DNA of 64,000 nucleotides from Chloroflexota bacterium (lineage in GTDB: Bacteria > Chloroflexota > Chloroflexia > Chloroflexales > Herpetosiphonaceae). A model generated the notes under the pieces. That model worked only from the letters and a program-made list of their open reading frames with translations. It did not search any database and was not told the origin of the DNA. The DNA is taken from assembly GCA_020161265.1 (NCBI GenBank), contig JAIUOC010000004.1:124001-188000 (forward strand). The letters run 5' to 3'. Each line of letters starts with the position of its first letter. Positions within the stretch are counted from its first letter, which is position 1. Shown piece after piece: positions 34,876 through 43,689 of this stretch. A program made the translations under genes and the position numbers.

Positions 34876-36126
34876 GTGGTCAACCTTGCTGATTTAGAAA
34901 ACAAAACGTTGAGCGACCTCCAAGAAATGGCTCGGGAACTCGATATCTCTGGCTATAGTCGCCTCAAGAAACAAGACCTCATTTACAAATTAATTCAGGC
35001 TCAAACTGAACAAGCAGGCAATATTTTCAACACGGGGATTCTCGATATCGTTTCTGACGGTTTCGGGTTTCTGCGCAGCGACCGTATGTTGCCTGGCCCC
35101 GATGATGTGTATGTCTCGCAAACCCAAATTCGCCGCTTTGGCCTCCGTACTGGCGACCGCATCTCCGGCCAGATTCGTCCTCCCAAAGAAAGTGAACGCT
35201 ATTATAGTTTGCTGCGGGTTGAATTAGTGAATGGTATGGACCCTGAGCAAGCTCGTAAGCGCCCCCATTTTGAAAAATTGACCCCGATTTTTCCCAATGA
35301 ACGCTTTATTTTGGAGACTGAGCCGCAAATTCTTTCAACTCGTTTGGTTGATTTGATTGCGCCAATCGGTCGCGGTCAGCGTGGGCTGCTGGTTTCGCCA
35401 CCCAAAGCTGGTAAGACGATGCTGATGAAGGCGATTGCCAATGGCATCACCACCAATTATCAAGATGCCCATTTGATGGTCTTGTTGATTGGCGAGCGCC
35501 CTGAAGAAGTCACCGATATGCGTCGCTCAGTCCGTGGCGAAGTGATTGCCTCGACCTTCGATGAGCCAGTTGAAGATCATACCAAAGTTTCCGAAATGAC
35601 CCTCGAACGAGCCAAACGCTTGGTCGAAGGCGGTCAAGATGTGGTGATCTTGATGGACTCAATCACCCGTTTGGCGCGGGCTTACAACTTGGATATGCCA
35701 CCATCAGGCCGCACCTTGACTGGCGGGATCGACCCAGTGGCCTTGTATCCACCAAAGCGCTTCTTTGGTGCTGCCCGTAATATCGAAGGCGGCGGCTCGT
35801 TGACAATCATCGCTACCTGTCTGGTCGATACTGGCAGCCGCATGGACGACGTGATTTACGAAGAATTCAAGGGTACTGGCAACATGGAATTGCACTTGGA
35901 TCGGCGCTTGGCTGAACGCCGCACCTATCCAGCAGTCGATATTGCCCGCTCTTCAACTCGTCGCGATGAGTTGTTGCTCTTGCCTGAGCAATTGCGCCAA
36001 GTTTGGACGTTGCGCCGTATGGTCAGTATGTTGGGCGAAAACGAAGGCACTGAATTGGTGCTGACGCGGATGTCCAAAACCCGTACCAACGACGAATTCT
36101 TGCTGACCCTCAACAAGAGCCTCTAA
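34876..36126 (+). CDS. rho: Transcription termination factor Rho
   Basis: A 416-residue hexameric RNA helicase. The N-terminal Rho_N helix bundle (about 1-45) is followed by the RNA-binding cold-shock-like domain with GILDIVSDGFGFLR. The ATPase has Walker A PPKAGKT (about 177-184), VLLIGERPEEVTDMRRS, Walker B VVILMDSITRLARAYN and the Q/R-loop region GGGSLTIIATCLVDTGS. It begins with GTG at 34876, supported by TAGGAGG 8 bases upstream. Confidence 0.97.
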   Translation: MVNLADLENKTLSDLQEMARELDISGYSRLKKQDLIYKLIQAQTEQAGNIFNTGILDIVSDGFGFLRSDRMLPGPDDVYVSQTQIRRFGLRTGDRISGQIRPPKESERYYSLLRVELVNGMDPEQARKRPHFEKLTPIFPNERFILETEPQILSTRLVDLIAPIGRGQRGLLVSPPKAGKTMLMKAIANGITTNYQDAHLMVLLIGERPEEVTDMRRSVRGEVIASTFDEPVEDHTKVSEMTLERAKRLVEGGQDVVILMDSITRLARAYNLDMPPSGRTLTGGIDPVALYPPKRFFGAARNIEGGGSLTIIATCLVDTGSRMDDVIYEEFKGTGNMELHLDRRLAERRTYPAVDIARSSTRRDELLLLPEQLRQVWTLRRMVSMLGENEGTELVLTRMSKTRTNDEFLLTLNKSL

Positions 36127-36149
36127 AAAGTTCATTACCTGTTATGTTT

Positions 36150-36186
36150 CCCTGTTCTCGGTAGTCGAGGGCAGGGAAGCGTTTTT
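36150..36186 (+). terminator. Terminator of rho
   Basis: CCCTG and CTCG pair with CGAG and CAGGG in a two-part stem (36150-36176), with TTTTT at 36182-36186. Confidence 0.7.
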
Positions 36187-36257
36187 AAGGGATGAAGGAT
36201 GAGGGATGAAACCGCGAAGGACACGAAGAATACGAAAGTTATTTTAGCCACGAATTA
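36187..36257 (+). repeat. GGGATGA heptads followed by CACGAAGGA nonamers
   Basis: At 36187-36210 three heptads (GGGATGA/AGGATGA type, as before dnaJ) are followed at 36214-36257 by 9-base units (CGCGAAGGA, CACGAAGAA, TACGAAAGT) and TATTTTAGCCACGAATT. The second part recurs at 36401-36448 in the same direction and at 61341-61406 inverted. These arrays fill much of the 558-base gap 36127-36684. Confidence 0.75.
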
Positions 36258-36400
36258 CCCGAATAATTATTATTTTAGCCACAGATTCGCACAGATGTTG
36301 ATGATTATGCAGCTGTATCCAATGTGATTACTACATTTCTGCAACCCATTCTGAATCCTGACCCCTCGCATGCTCTGCGCCGCTGGGTTAAAAATTGATC

Positions 36401-36448
36401 CACGAAGGACACGAAGAGCACGAAGGTTATTTTAGCCACGAATTCCAC
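36401..36448 (+). repeat. CACGAAGGA nonamer array, second copy
   Basis: CACGAAGGA, CACGAAGAG and CACGAAGGT, then TATTTTAGCCACGAATT and CCACGAA. It differs by only a few bases from 36214-36257. Just upstream, 36376-36392 matches a segment at 31956-31972 in inverted form. Confidence 0.75.
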
Positions 36449-36487
36449 GAAAGATGCTTCTCTTTCCCAATCCCATCGCCCGCCCCC

Positions 36488-36537
36488 GATCCTTCATCCC
36501 TCATAATTCATCCTTCATCCTTAACCTCGTTCATCCT
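36488..36537 (-). repeat. CATCCTT heptad array, inverted partner of 36187-36210
   Basis: CATCCCT, CATAATT, CATCCTT, CATCCTT, and a further CATCCTT after a short gap. It resembles the dnaK-dnaJ arrays. The remaining bases to the ABC-F start at 36685 hold nothing I can support. Confidence 0.75.
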
Positions 36538-36684
36538 TCTTTTGTCGGATGTTGGGTCGTTGCCACTCATGCTAAGCTTGAGCTATTGATTGTTTTAGGG
36601 AGTTATACCAATGAAAATCAACTGTTTGATGATCAAAACCCAACGTTTAGGCACTATGAATCAAGCTAGGAGATCATCGAACAC

Positions 36685-38328
36685 ATGTTATTGCAGATCA
36701 ACAACCTCAACAAAGCCTATGGCCCAGATCAAATCCTCAGTGATATCGCGTTAATTATCAATCGTGGCGAACGAATTGGCCTCGTCGGCCCAAATGGCGT
36801 TGGTAAATCAACCTTACTACGCTTAATTATTGGCCAAGAGCAAGCCGATACTGGCACAATTCGCTGGGGCGAGGGCTGTGAATACGGCTATTTAACTCAG
36901 CAATTAATCACCCCTACAGATCTAAATGTTGAGCAATTGCTGGCAGCCAGCCAACAACAGCTTAGCCAACTCGGCCAACAGCTTGAGCAATTAAGCAGCC
37001 AAATGACCAATGCCAACCCCGATCAACTTGCCGATCTTTTAGAACGTTATGGCGATGTGGCTGAGCGCTTTGAGTTACGTGGCGGCTACGAACTGGATTA
37101 TCGCATTGATCAAGTGCTTGCGGGCTTGGGATTAAGCCATTTGCCACGAGAACGCTCAGTCCAGGCGCTATCGGGCGGCGAGAAAACCCGACTTGGTTTA
37201 GCCGCGCTGCTGATTAGCAACCCCGATGTGTTATTGCTCGATGAACCAACCAATCACCTTGATCACCAAGCTAGTGCATGGCTTGAAACCTGGCTCCAAG
37301 CCCATAGCGGGGCAATCTTGGTGGTTTCGCACGATCGGGCATTTCTTGATCAAGTGGCAACCACAATTATTGAGCTTGATGAACATACCCATCAACTCAA
37401 AACCTACCCTGGCAACTACAGCGCTTATTTTGCCGCCAAGCAAGCTGAACGCGAACGCTGGGAAGCTGATTATCAACGCCAACAGGTCGAAATTCGCCAA
37501 TTACAAATGCGAGCCAAAGCCCAAAATCAACAAGTTGCTCATAATCGAGCACCGCGCGATAACGATGGTTTTATTTATCATTCCAAAGGCGAAAATGTGG
37601 CCGCGGCGGTTTCGCGTAACGTTCGTTCAGCTCAACAAGCGCTTGAGCGCATTTTGGCCGATCCAATTCCTGAGCCACCCAAACCACTGGCGATCAACCC
37701 AACCTTTAATCCCAGCCCCGATGGTAGCCAACAAATGCTGTCGATCGAAGGCGTGAGCTATCAGCGTGAGCAACAGCCAATCCTCGAACAGATCGATTTA
37801 GAACTACGACCACGCCAACGGATTCTGATCACAGGAGCCAATGGCAGCGGCAAAACCACCCTGCTTGACCTGATTGCAGGTGATTTAGCACCGAGCACAG
37901 GCCAAATTCGCTATGGCCCGAACCTGCAAATTGGCTATTTACGCCAAGAATATCAGCGACCCAAGCCCGAACAAAGCCTCTTTGAAGCCTATCGCGAAGG
38001 TTTGCTGGGTTTTAATAAAGATCTGATCAACGAGCTGGTTTGGTCGGGCTTATTCCGTTATGCTGAGGTCAATCGGGCGGTTGGCAGCATTAGCACAGGT
38101 CAGTTGCATAAGTTACAATTAGCCCGACTGATTGCCGCACGGGCCAATTTGTTATTGCTCGATGAACCAACCAACCACCTAAGTTTTGATGTTCTAGAGC
38201 AATTCGAGGCTGCGCTCAATCAGTTTGCTGGGCCAATCATTGCGGTTTCGCATGATCGGCGCTTTATCCAGCAATTTGCTGGCGAGATTTGGCATTTACA
38301 ACAGGGACGGTTAACGCGCCTATGCTGA
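36685..38328 (+). CDS. ABC-F family ATPase
   Basis: A 547-residue soluble protein with two ABC domains and no membrane part, as in ribosome-associated ABC-F factors. Domain 1 has GPNGVGKST, QALSGGEKTRLGLAAL and LLLDEPTNHLD. A charged linker (about 250-310) precedes domain 2 with GANGSGKTT and LLLDEPTNHLS. The second signature is SISTGQLHKLQLARL instead of LSGGQ/E, a noticeable deviation. Members remodel the ribosome E site or protect it from antibiotics; which applies here is unknown. The last 7 bases overlap birA. Confidence 0.92.
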   Translation: MLLQINNLNKAYGPDQILSDIALIINRGERIGLVGPNGVGKSTLLRLIIGQEQADTGTIRWGEGCEYGYLTQQLITPTDLNVEQLLAASQQQLSQLGQQLEQLSSQMTNANPDQLADLLERYGDVAERFELRGGYELDYRIDQVLAGLGLSHLPRERSVQALSGGEKTRLGLAALLISNPDVLLLDEPTNHLDHQASAWLETWLQAHSGAILVVSHDRAFLDQVATTIIELDEHTHQLKTYPGNYSAYFAAKQAERERWEADYQRQQVEIRQLQMRAKAQNQQVAHNRAPRDNDGFIYHSKGENVAAAVSRNVRSAQQALERILADPIPEPPKPLAINPTFNPSPDGSQQMLSIEGVSYQREQQPILEQIDLELRPRQRILITGANGSGKTTLLDLIAGDLAPSTGQIRYGPNLQIGYLRQEYQRPKPEQSLFEAYREGLLGFNKDLINELVWSGLFRYAEVNRAVGSISTGQLHKLQLARLIAARANLLLLDEPTNHLSFDVLEQFEAALNQFAGPIIAVSHDRRFIQQFAGEIWHLQQGRLTRLC

Positions 38329-39140
38329 CATCATTTGAACAAACAATTATCGAACCAGCCCGTTATCAGCTAGAAACTTTGATTATTGGCCAAGAATTGC
38401 TTGGCCTCGAACAAACTGCCTCGACCAACAGCCTGATTCGTGAACGCGCTTTTGCTGGGGTCTCCGAAGGCTTGGTGATTGTTGCCAACGAACAAACCGC
38501 TGGCCGTGGGCGACGCGGACGTAGCTGGAGCGCTCCGGCTGGCAGTAGTTTGTTGCTTTCGCTGCTGTTACGGCCAACGTGGCTCTTGCCAAGCGAAAGC
38601 TTTTTATTGACCATGCTGGCGGCGGTGGCGATTAGCGAAGCAATTGAACGCGAAACTAATTGCAAGGTCGAGCTAAAATGGCCCAACGATCTATTAATTA
38701 ATGGGCGGAAGTTGGCGGGCATTTTAGTTGAGCTAGAGACGGCTGGCCCCGAACGGCTGCGCTGGGCCGTGATTGGGAGCGGTATCAACGTCAATTGGCG
38801 GCCAACCGAAGATCTAAGCATCAACCAAGCGGCTACCTCGTTGGCAGTGGAATGCGGCAAGGATGTTGATCGGGCGGCCTTGCTGAGGGCAATTTTGCAA
38901 AGCTACGATCGCCAGTATCTGAGTTTGCGCAGTGGCCGTCGCGAAGCCTTACGTCAAACTTGGCTCAGCCGTTTAACCACGCTCGGACAAACTGTCGAAG
39001 TTGAGTTGAGCAGCCACAATTTCACTGGCGTGGCCGAATCGGTCGATCAGCATGGTGGCTTACAAGTGCGCAGCAGCGACGGTCAACTGCATACGGTTTA
39101 CGCTGGCGATGTTAAAGTTCGCCCAGTCACACAAGCATAA
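38322..39140 (+). CDS. birA: Biotin-[acetyl-CoA-carboxylase] ligase
   Basis: A 272-residue BirA of the monofunctional type: no N-terminal DNA-binding helix-turn-helix. The catalytic core holds ANEQTAGRGRRGRSWSAPAG (biotinyl-AMP site), ELKWPNDLLINGRKLAGILV and VIGSGINVNW, with a C-terminal SH3-like cap. It attaches biotin to acetyl-CoA carboxylase. The ATG at 38322 overlaps the stop of the ABC-F gene, so the two are coupled. Confidence 0.94.
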   Translation: MLTSFEQTIIEPARYQLETLIIGQELLGLEQTASTNSLIRERAFAGVSEGLVIVANEQTAGRGRRGRSWSAPAGSSLLLSLLLRPTWLLPSESFLLTMLAAVAISEAIERETNCKVELKWPNDLLINGRKLAGILVELETAGPERLRWAVIGSGINVNWRPTEDLSINQAATSLAVECGKDVDRAALLRAILQSYDRQYLSLRSGRREALRQTWLSRLTTLGQTVEVELSSHNFTGVAESVDQHGGLQVRSSDGQLHTVYAGDVKVRPVTQA

Positions 39141-39185
39141 TTTGGTAGCATCTTCAATAGCCTAGCGTTGCTCAAGCCCCAAGGT

Positions 39186-39214
39186 TTGACAGCGTTTTAG
39201 GCTATTGTTATACT
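39186..39214 (+). promoter_or_regulatory. Near-consensus promoter of the polysaccharide operon
   Basis: TTGACA (39186-39191), a 17-base spacer and TATACT (39209-39214): one of the best sigma70-type promoters in the window. It reads into six overlapping or adjacent genes to 47440. Confidence 0.85.
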
Positions 39215-39222
39215 CGCCACGT

Positions 39223-39238
39223 TGTGACACCTGTCACA
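39223..39238. promoter_or_regulatory. CRP/FNR-family-type operator
   Basis: TGTGACACCTGTCACA is a perfect palindrome that fits TGTGA-N6-TCACA. It starts 9 bases after the -10, so it covers the expected transcript start and would repress when bound. Confidence 0.7.
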
Positions 39239-39258
39239 TGAATTAAAGGCCACAATTC

Positions 39259-41307
39259 ATGCAGATCGATTCCCTTGCGGCAAATCAACCACCAACCTCA
39301 GGCTGGCAGCGCTTCCAACCTTGGCTTAATTTGCTTGGAATTAATTTTTTCATGCTGGTTGCCTTGGCAAGTTTTGGTTTGGGCCAGAGCTTGGTTTGGC
39401 TGACAACCCATACGCTTGAAATTGCTGCCAGCCTTAGTTTTATGCTTGGAGTATGGTTGCTGCCTGGTTGGGCGGTAATCCGCTGGTGTAGCCCAAGTGG
39501 CCTCTTTGATCAGCTTGAACGCTGGGCATTAAGTTGGAGTATTGGAATTGCCCTGCCACCAATCTTGCTGCAACTCGCCGATTTGGTCGGCTTAGCAATC
39601 AATCGTTGGCTGGTAGTTGGTTATGGTGGCTTGGCTTTGCTGGCAGCAGTCTGGCCAAAAAACCACAGCACTTGGCCTAATCGCCTCAACGAGCTAAAAC
39701 AGATTCGGCCATCGAGCCATGCTTGGTTACTGGTTGGCTTAACCGGCGTGATTGTGCTGCAACGCTTGTTGGTCGTGCGCGATTTGGCGGTGGCGCAATG
39801 GGGCGATTCGTATCATCACTCGATGATTACCCAGCTATTGCTTGACCATGGTGGTTTATTTGATACATGGCATCCCTATGCCGATTTAATCACCTTTAGC
39901 TATCATTATGGGTTTCACGCCAATAGTGCTTTTTTGGCATGGTGGGGTCAATTATCGGCCACCAGTGCCGTGCTTTACACCGGCCAAATGATCAATATTG
40001 CGGTTGGCCCATTGGCCTATCTTTTAACTCGCCGTTTGAGTGGCAACAAAGCGGCGGGCATCATCGCCCTCGTATTCACCTGCTTCTACAACACCATGCC
40101 TAGTTTTTATGTCAATTGGGGGCGCTTTACCCAACTAACTGGCCAAGTTATTCTGGTTGGGGTCATCGTGGCATGGTTGGCTTTACTCGATTACAAAGCC
40201 TTTAATTGGCGCTTAGTGAGTTTAGCGGTTATTTTGACTACAGGTTTAGTGCTAACCCATTATTTGGTCACAATCTTCGCCGTGATTATTTTGATGCTGG
40301 TGGTGCTGGCTTTACTGGCCCAACATCCACGCTTCGATTATGCCAAACAGCTGCTTTGGCGCGGCGGCGCGGTTGGGCTGATCAGCGCCGTGCTGGCCGC
40401 GCCATGGCTCTACACCATTGTGCAAAGCAAACTCACGGCAATTGCCCGCAACTATGTCACTGGCTATAGTCAAGGTTATGCCAGCAGTGTCGCAACCTTG
40501 GTGGCAATCGTTCCATTTTATATCAAAGCTCCCTTGATGATTTTAATTGGGCTGGGCTTGTGGCTGGCTTGTGCTCAGCGCAATTGGCGCATGCTTTGGC
40601 TGGCCATCTGGAGCCTTGGGCTGGAATTAATTGCCGTGCCCTATGTGCTGAATCTGCCCTTGAGTGGCATTATCACGGGCTTTGCCGTAGCAATTATGCT
40701 CTATCTGCCACTGATTCCATTGGCTGCCTATCCCCTCGGCTGGCTCTACCAACGCTGGCAACATTGGCCCTGGCTGCGTGGCGTGAGCATGGTTTTGCTA
40801 TTATTAACGATTGCATGGTCTACGCCATGGCAAAGTACTTTAGCCACCGACCAATATCGTATGTTTTTCGCTGGCGATCAACAAGCCTTGAATTGGATTG
40901 AGCAAGCGACTGCCGCTGATGCTAAATTTTTGATTAACGGCATTATGAGTTATGGCGATGCCCTGGTAGTTGGTGAGGATGGTGGAGTTTGGATTCCGCT
41001 GCTGACCAAACGTCAAACCACAATTCCCCCGCTCACCTATGGCTCGGAGAAAGCTAGCGATCCCAAGTTTGATTACAATGTGTATTTATTGTATGAAGCG
41101 CTGCGCACAACACCCTTAGCGAGTGCCGAAGGCCGCCAATTATTGCAAGCTCAAGGGATCGATTATATTTATAGTGGTGTGCGATTGAGCCAAAATAATC
41201 CCAAATTTCAACAAGATATTCAAGCACTCCGTTATCTGCCAGAGCAATTTCCCATTGTTTACGAGCGCGATGGAGTGGTGATTTTTGCAGTAAAGGCGCA
41301 ACAATGA
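39259..41307 (+). CDS. Large polytopic membrane protein of glycan cluster
   Basis: A 682-residue protein with about 13 membrane helices through residue 540 and a soluble C-terminal region that includes GIMSYGDALVVGEDGGVW and DYIYSGVRL. An extracytoplasmic loop has RDLAVAQWGDSYHHSMITQL, with acidic and His residues like those of GT-C glycosyltransferases and DUF6541-type proteins. It is the first gene of the polysaccharide operon and is probably a lipid-linked sugar transferase or polymerase; this is inferred from context and topology. Its ATG has a weak AAAGG site. Confidence 0.75.
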   Translation: MQIDSLAANQPPTSGWQRFQPWLNLLGINFFMLVALASFGLGQSLVWLTTHTLEIAASLSFMLGVWLLPGWAVIRWCSPSGLFDQLERWALSWSIGIALPPILLQLADLVGLAINRWLVVGYGGLALLAAVWPKNHSTWPNRLNELKQIRPSSHAWLLVGLTGVIVLQRLLVVRDLAVAQWGDSYHHSMITQLLLDHGGLFDTWHPYADLITFSYHYGFHANSAFLAWWGQLSATSAVLYTGQMINIAVGPLAYLLTRRLSGNKAAGIIALVFTCFYNTMPSFYVNWGRFTQLTGQVILVGVIVAWLALLDYKAFNWRLVSLAVILTTGLVLTHYLVTIFAVIILMLVVLALLAQHPRFDYAKQLLWRGGAVGLISAVLAAPWLYTIVQSKLTAIARNYVTGYSQGYASSVATLVAIVPFYIKAPLMILIGLGLWLACAQRNWRMLWLAIWSLGLELIAVPYVLNLPLSGIITGFAVAIMLYLPLIPLAAYPLGWLYQRWQHWPWLRGVSMVLLLLTIAWSTPWQSTLATDQYRMFFAGDQQALNWIEQATAADAKFLINGIMSYGDALVVGEDGGVWIPLLTKRQTTIPPLTYGSEKASDPKFDYNVYLLYEALRTTPLASAEGRQLLQAQGIDYIYSGVRLSQNNPKFQQDIQALRYLPEQFPIVYERDGVVIFAVKAQQ

Positions 41308-42449
41308 AACTATGTGTGGTTGGACCAACCTATCCCTACCGTGGGGGGATTGCTCATTACACCACGCTGTTGGTCAAACATTTGCGCGAAGTTGGCCATC
41401 ATGTGCGATTTTATTCGTATACCCGCCAATATCCGCGCTGGCTTTTCCCTGGTAAAACCGATAAAGACCCTAGTGCTACGCCGTTGCGGGTCGAATGTGA
41501 ATATGTGCTTGATCCAACCAACCCAATTACTTGGTGGCGGTTGTGCCGCAAAATTCGCGCCGATCAGCCCGATTTGGTGGTGTTGCAATGGTGGGTTCCC
41601 TACTGGACACCTTCGCTCAGCTATATTTCGCGCTGGCTGAAAAAACACACCAAAGCCAAAATTGTCTATATTTGCCATAATGTGATGCCCCACGATGGCG
41701 GCGGCTTTCTGGATCGGCGCATGGCTTCGACCGTGCTCAAACAGGGTGATGCCTTGATTGTGCATAGCGACCAAGATTTGCATCGTGCTCAAGCATTGTT
41801 GCCGCAAGCTGCTGTGCTTAAATCGCAACTGCCAACCTTTGAAGAAGTTGCCAAGCACACCGATTCGGCGGCAATTGAGCGCTTGCGTGGCCAACTTGGC
41901 ATCTCCAGCGATCATGATATTTTGCTGTTTTTTGGCTTTGTACGGCCTTACAAAGGCCTAGAATATTTGATCCAAGCCTTGCCATTGGTAGTACAAGAGC
42001 GGCCTGTGCATTTGCTGGTGGTTGGTGAGTTTTGGGCTTCGCCAGAGTTTTATCAGCGCTATACCCGTGAATATGGGGTTGAAGCAAATGTCACTTTTGT
42101 CAATCGCTATGTGCCCAACGAAGAGCTTGGCCCCTATTTCGATTTAGCTGATGTAGTGGTATTGCCCTATATTTCCGCCACTCAAAGCGCGGTTGTGCAA
42201 TTGGCCTTTGGGCTTGGCAAGCCAGTCATCACCACGCGGGTTGGCGGTTTGCACGAAGTTGTCCGCGATGGCGTAAATGGCTTAGTCGTGCCGCCACAGG
42301 ATGAAGTTGCCCTAGCCAAGGCGATTTTACGCTATTTTCAGGCTGAATTAAAAGCCCCGATGACTGCCGCTGTGCAAGCCGAACGCGGCCAGCAACTGCA
42401 TGGCTGGGAAAATCTGATCAATTGCCTTGAACGAATTGGGGCCAAATAA
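41304..42449 (+). CDS. Glycosyltransferase family 4
   Basis: A 381-residue GT-B enzyme. The N-terminal YPYRGGIAHYTTLLVKHLR is a typical acceptor-side glycine loop. The C-terminal half has FFGFVRPYKGLEYLIQALPL and the EX7E-like region FGLGKPVITTRVGGLHEVV, which hold the nucleotide sugar. The start overlaps the upstream stop by 4 bases and the stop shares one base with the next start. It transfers one sugar in the assembly of the cell-surface glycan; donor unknown. Confidence 0.92.
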   Translation: MKLCVVGPTYPYRGGIAHYTTLLVKHLREVGHHVRFYSYTRQYPRWLFPGKTDKDPSATPLRVECEYVLDPTNPITWWRLCRKIRADQPDLVVLQWWVPYWTPSLSYISRWLKKHTKAKIVYICHNVMPHDGGGFLDRRMASTVLKQGDALIVHSDQDLHRAQALLPQAAVLKSQLPTFEEVAKHTDSAAIERLRGQLGISSDHDILLFFGFVRPYKGLEYLIQALPLVVQERPVHLLVVGEFWASPEFYQRYTREYGVEANVTFVNRYVPNEELGPYFDLADVVVLPYISATQSAVVQLAFGLGKPVITTRVGGLHEVVRDGVNGLVVPPQDEVALAKAILRYFQAELKAPMTAAVQAERGQQLHGWENLINCLERIGAK

Positions 42450-43678
42450 TGCGGCGGGTTGTTTTTCTGATCACGATGGGTATTGAACGACCTTCGGGTC
42501 AGCGTTACTTTAATCTAGCCAAGGAATTGGTGCACCAAGGCGATCAGGTACGTATCTTGGCCTTGCACCCCGATTTGGAGCAATGTCAGCAACGCCGCTT
42601 TGTGCAGGATGGAGTGGAAATTTGGTATGTTGGCCAAATGCACTCGCGCAAACGCCATGGCGAGGTATTGCCATTTTCGCCCCTGCAATTGCTATGGGTT
42701 TTGATCACTGCGACCTTGGGCATGCTTTGGGCCATTCTCTGCTCGCCCGCTGAGATTTACCACCTTGGCAAACCACAGCCCGTCAATGGACTGGCGGCAC
42801 TCTTGGGGGTATTGTTGGGGCGCGGTCAGCGCTTTTGGGTCGATTGCGATGATGATGAAGTTGGCAGTAATCGCTTGACCAACCAAGCGCAGCGCATGGT
42901 TTTTAGCTTTTGGCAATGGCTCTTGCCGCGTTTGGCCAAAGGCGTAACCGTCAATACCCAAGCCTTGGCGGCGCGAATGCTCACAGCACGGGTTCCCAAA
43001 ATTGTCTATGTGCCCAACGGCGTTGATCTCAGCCTCTTCCAAGCGCCAGAGCCAGCAGTTTTGGCAGGCTTGCGTACAAGTTTAGGCTTGGATGGCATGC
43101 AGGTGATCGCTTATGTTGGCACAATTGCCCTACACAATCACCCAATCAACCTCTTGCTCGATGCCTTTGATCAGCAATTAAAGCATGATCCGCTGATTCG
43201 GCTGGTGCTCGTTGGTGGCGGCGAAGATCTGGGTTATGTGCAAACTTGGATTCGCGACCATGGCTACCACGATCGAATCTTCTGTCTTGGCCATCAAGAT
43301 CGGCGCAGCATTCCGATGTGGATGGCGCTTGCCAATGTGACGGTTGATCCAGTGTATGATGATATGGTGGCACAAGCCCGTTCGCCCTTGAAGCTATTTG
43401 AAAGCTTGGCCTTGGGAATTCCCCCAGTTACTGGCGACGTTGGCGATCGGCGGCTTGTCTTAAATTTTGCTGCTGATCGGTTGATCGCTCCGGCTGGCGA
43501 TGCGCTAGCTTTGGCTCAAACCCTGCAAGCCGTGCTCGCAACCTGGAGCACAACTGATCGCCAAGCCTGCTTTGAACGAGCGGCTGACTATGCATGGTCG
43601 GCGTTGGCGCTCCGTTGGCGAGCAGGCTACGAGGAATCTTATGCGAACCATTCACTTAACCCGACCTCAACCAAATAG
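42449..43678 (+). CDS. Glycosyltransferase family 4
   Basis: A 409-residue GT-B enzyme. MGIERPSGQRYFNLAKELV marks the N-terminal domain, WVDCDDDEVGSNR lies mid-domain, and the C-terminal domain has VAYVGTIALHNHPINLLLDAF (written here in part) and SLALGIPPVTGDVGDRR. It shares a base with the stop of the previous gene. It is one of three GT4 enzymes in this operon. Confidence 0.88.
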   Translation: MRRVVFLITMGIERPSGQRYFNLAKELVHQGDQVRILALHPDLEQCQQRRFVQDGVEIWYVGQMHSRKRHGEVLPFSPLQLLWVLITATLGMLWAILCSPAEIYHLGKPQPVNGLAALLGVLLGRGQRFWVDCDDDEVGSNRLTNQAQRMVFSFWQWLLPRLAKGVTVNTQALAARMLTARVPKIVYVPNGVDLSLFQAPEPAVLAGLRTSLGLDGMQVIAYVGTIALHNHPINLLLDAFDQQLKHDPLIRLVLVGGGEDLGYVQTWIRDHGYHDRIFCLGHQDRRSIPMWMALANVTVDPVYDDMVAQARSPLKLFESLALGIPPVTGDVGDRRLVLNFAADRLIAPAGDALALAQTLQAVLATWSTTDRQACFERAADYAWSALALRWRAGYEESYANHSLNPTSTK

Positions 43679-43689
43679 CGAGTTTGGCA

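Noticed and set aside
36395-36660. Short plus-strand open frames in the rho to ABC-F gap
   Set aside because: They read through the nonamer and heptad repeats, have repetitive low-complexity translations and no ribosome site.
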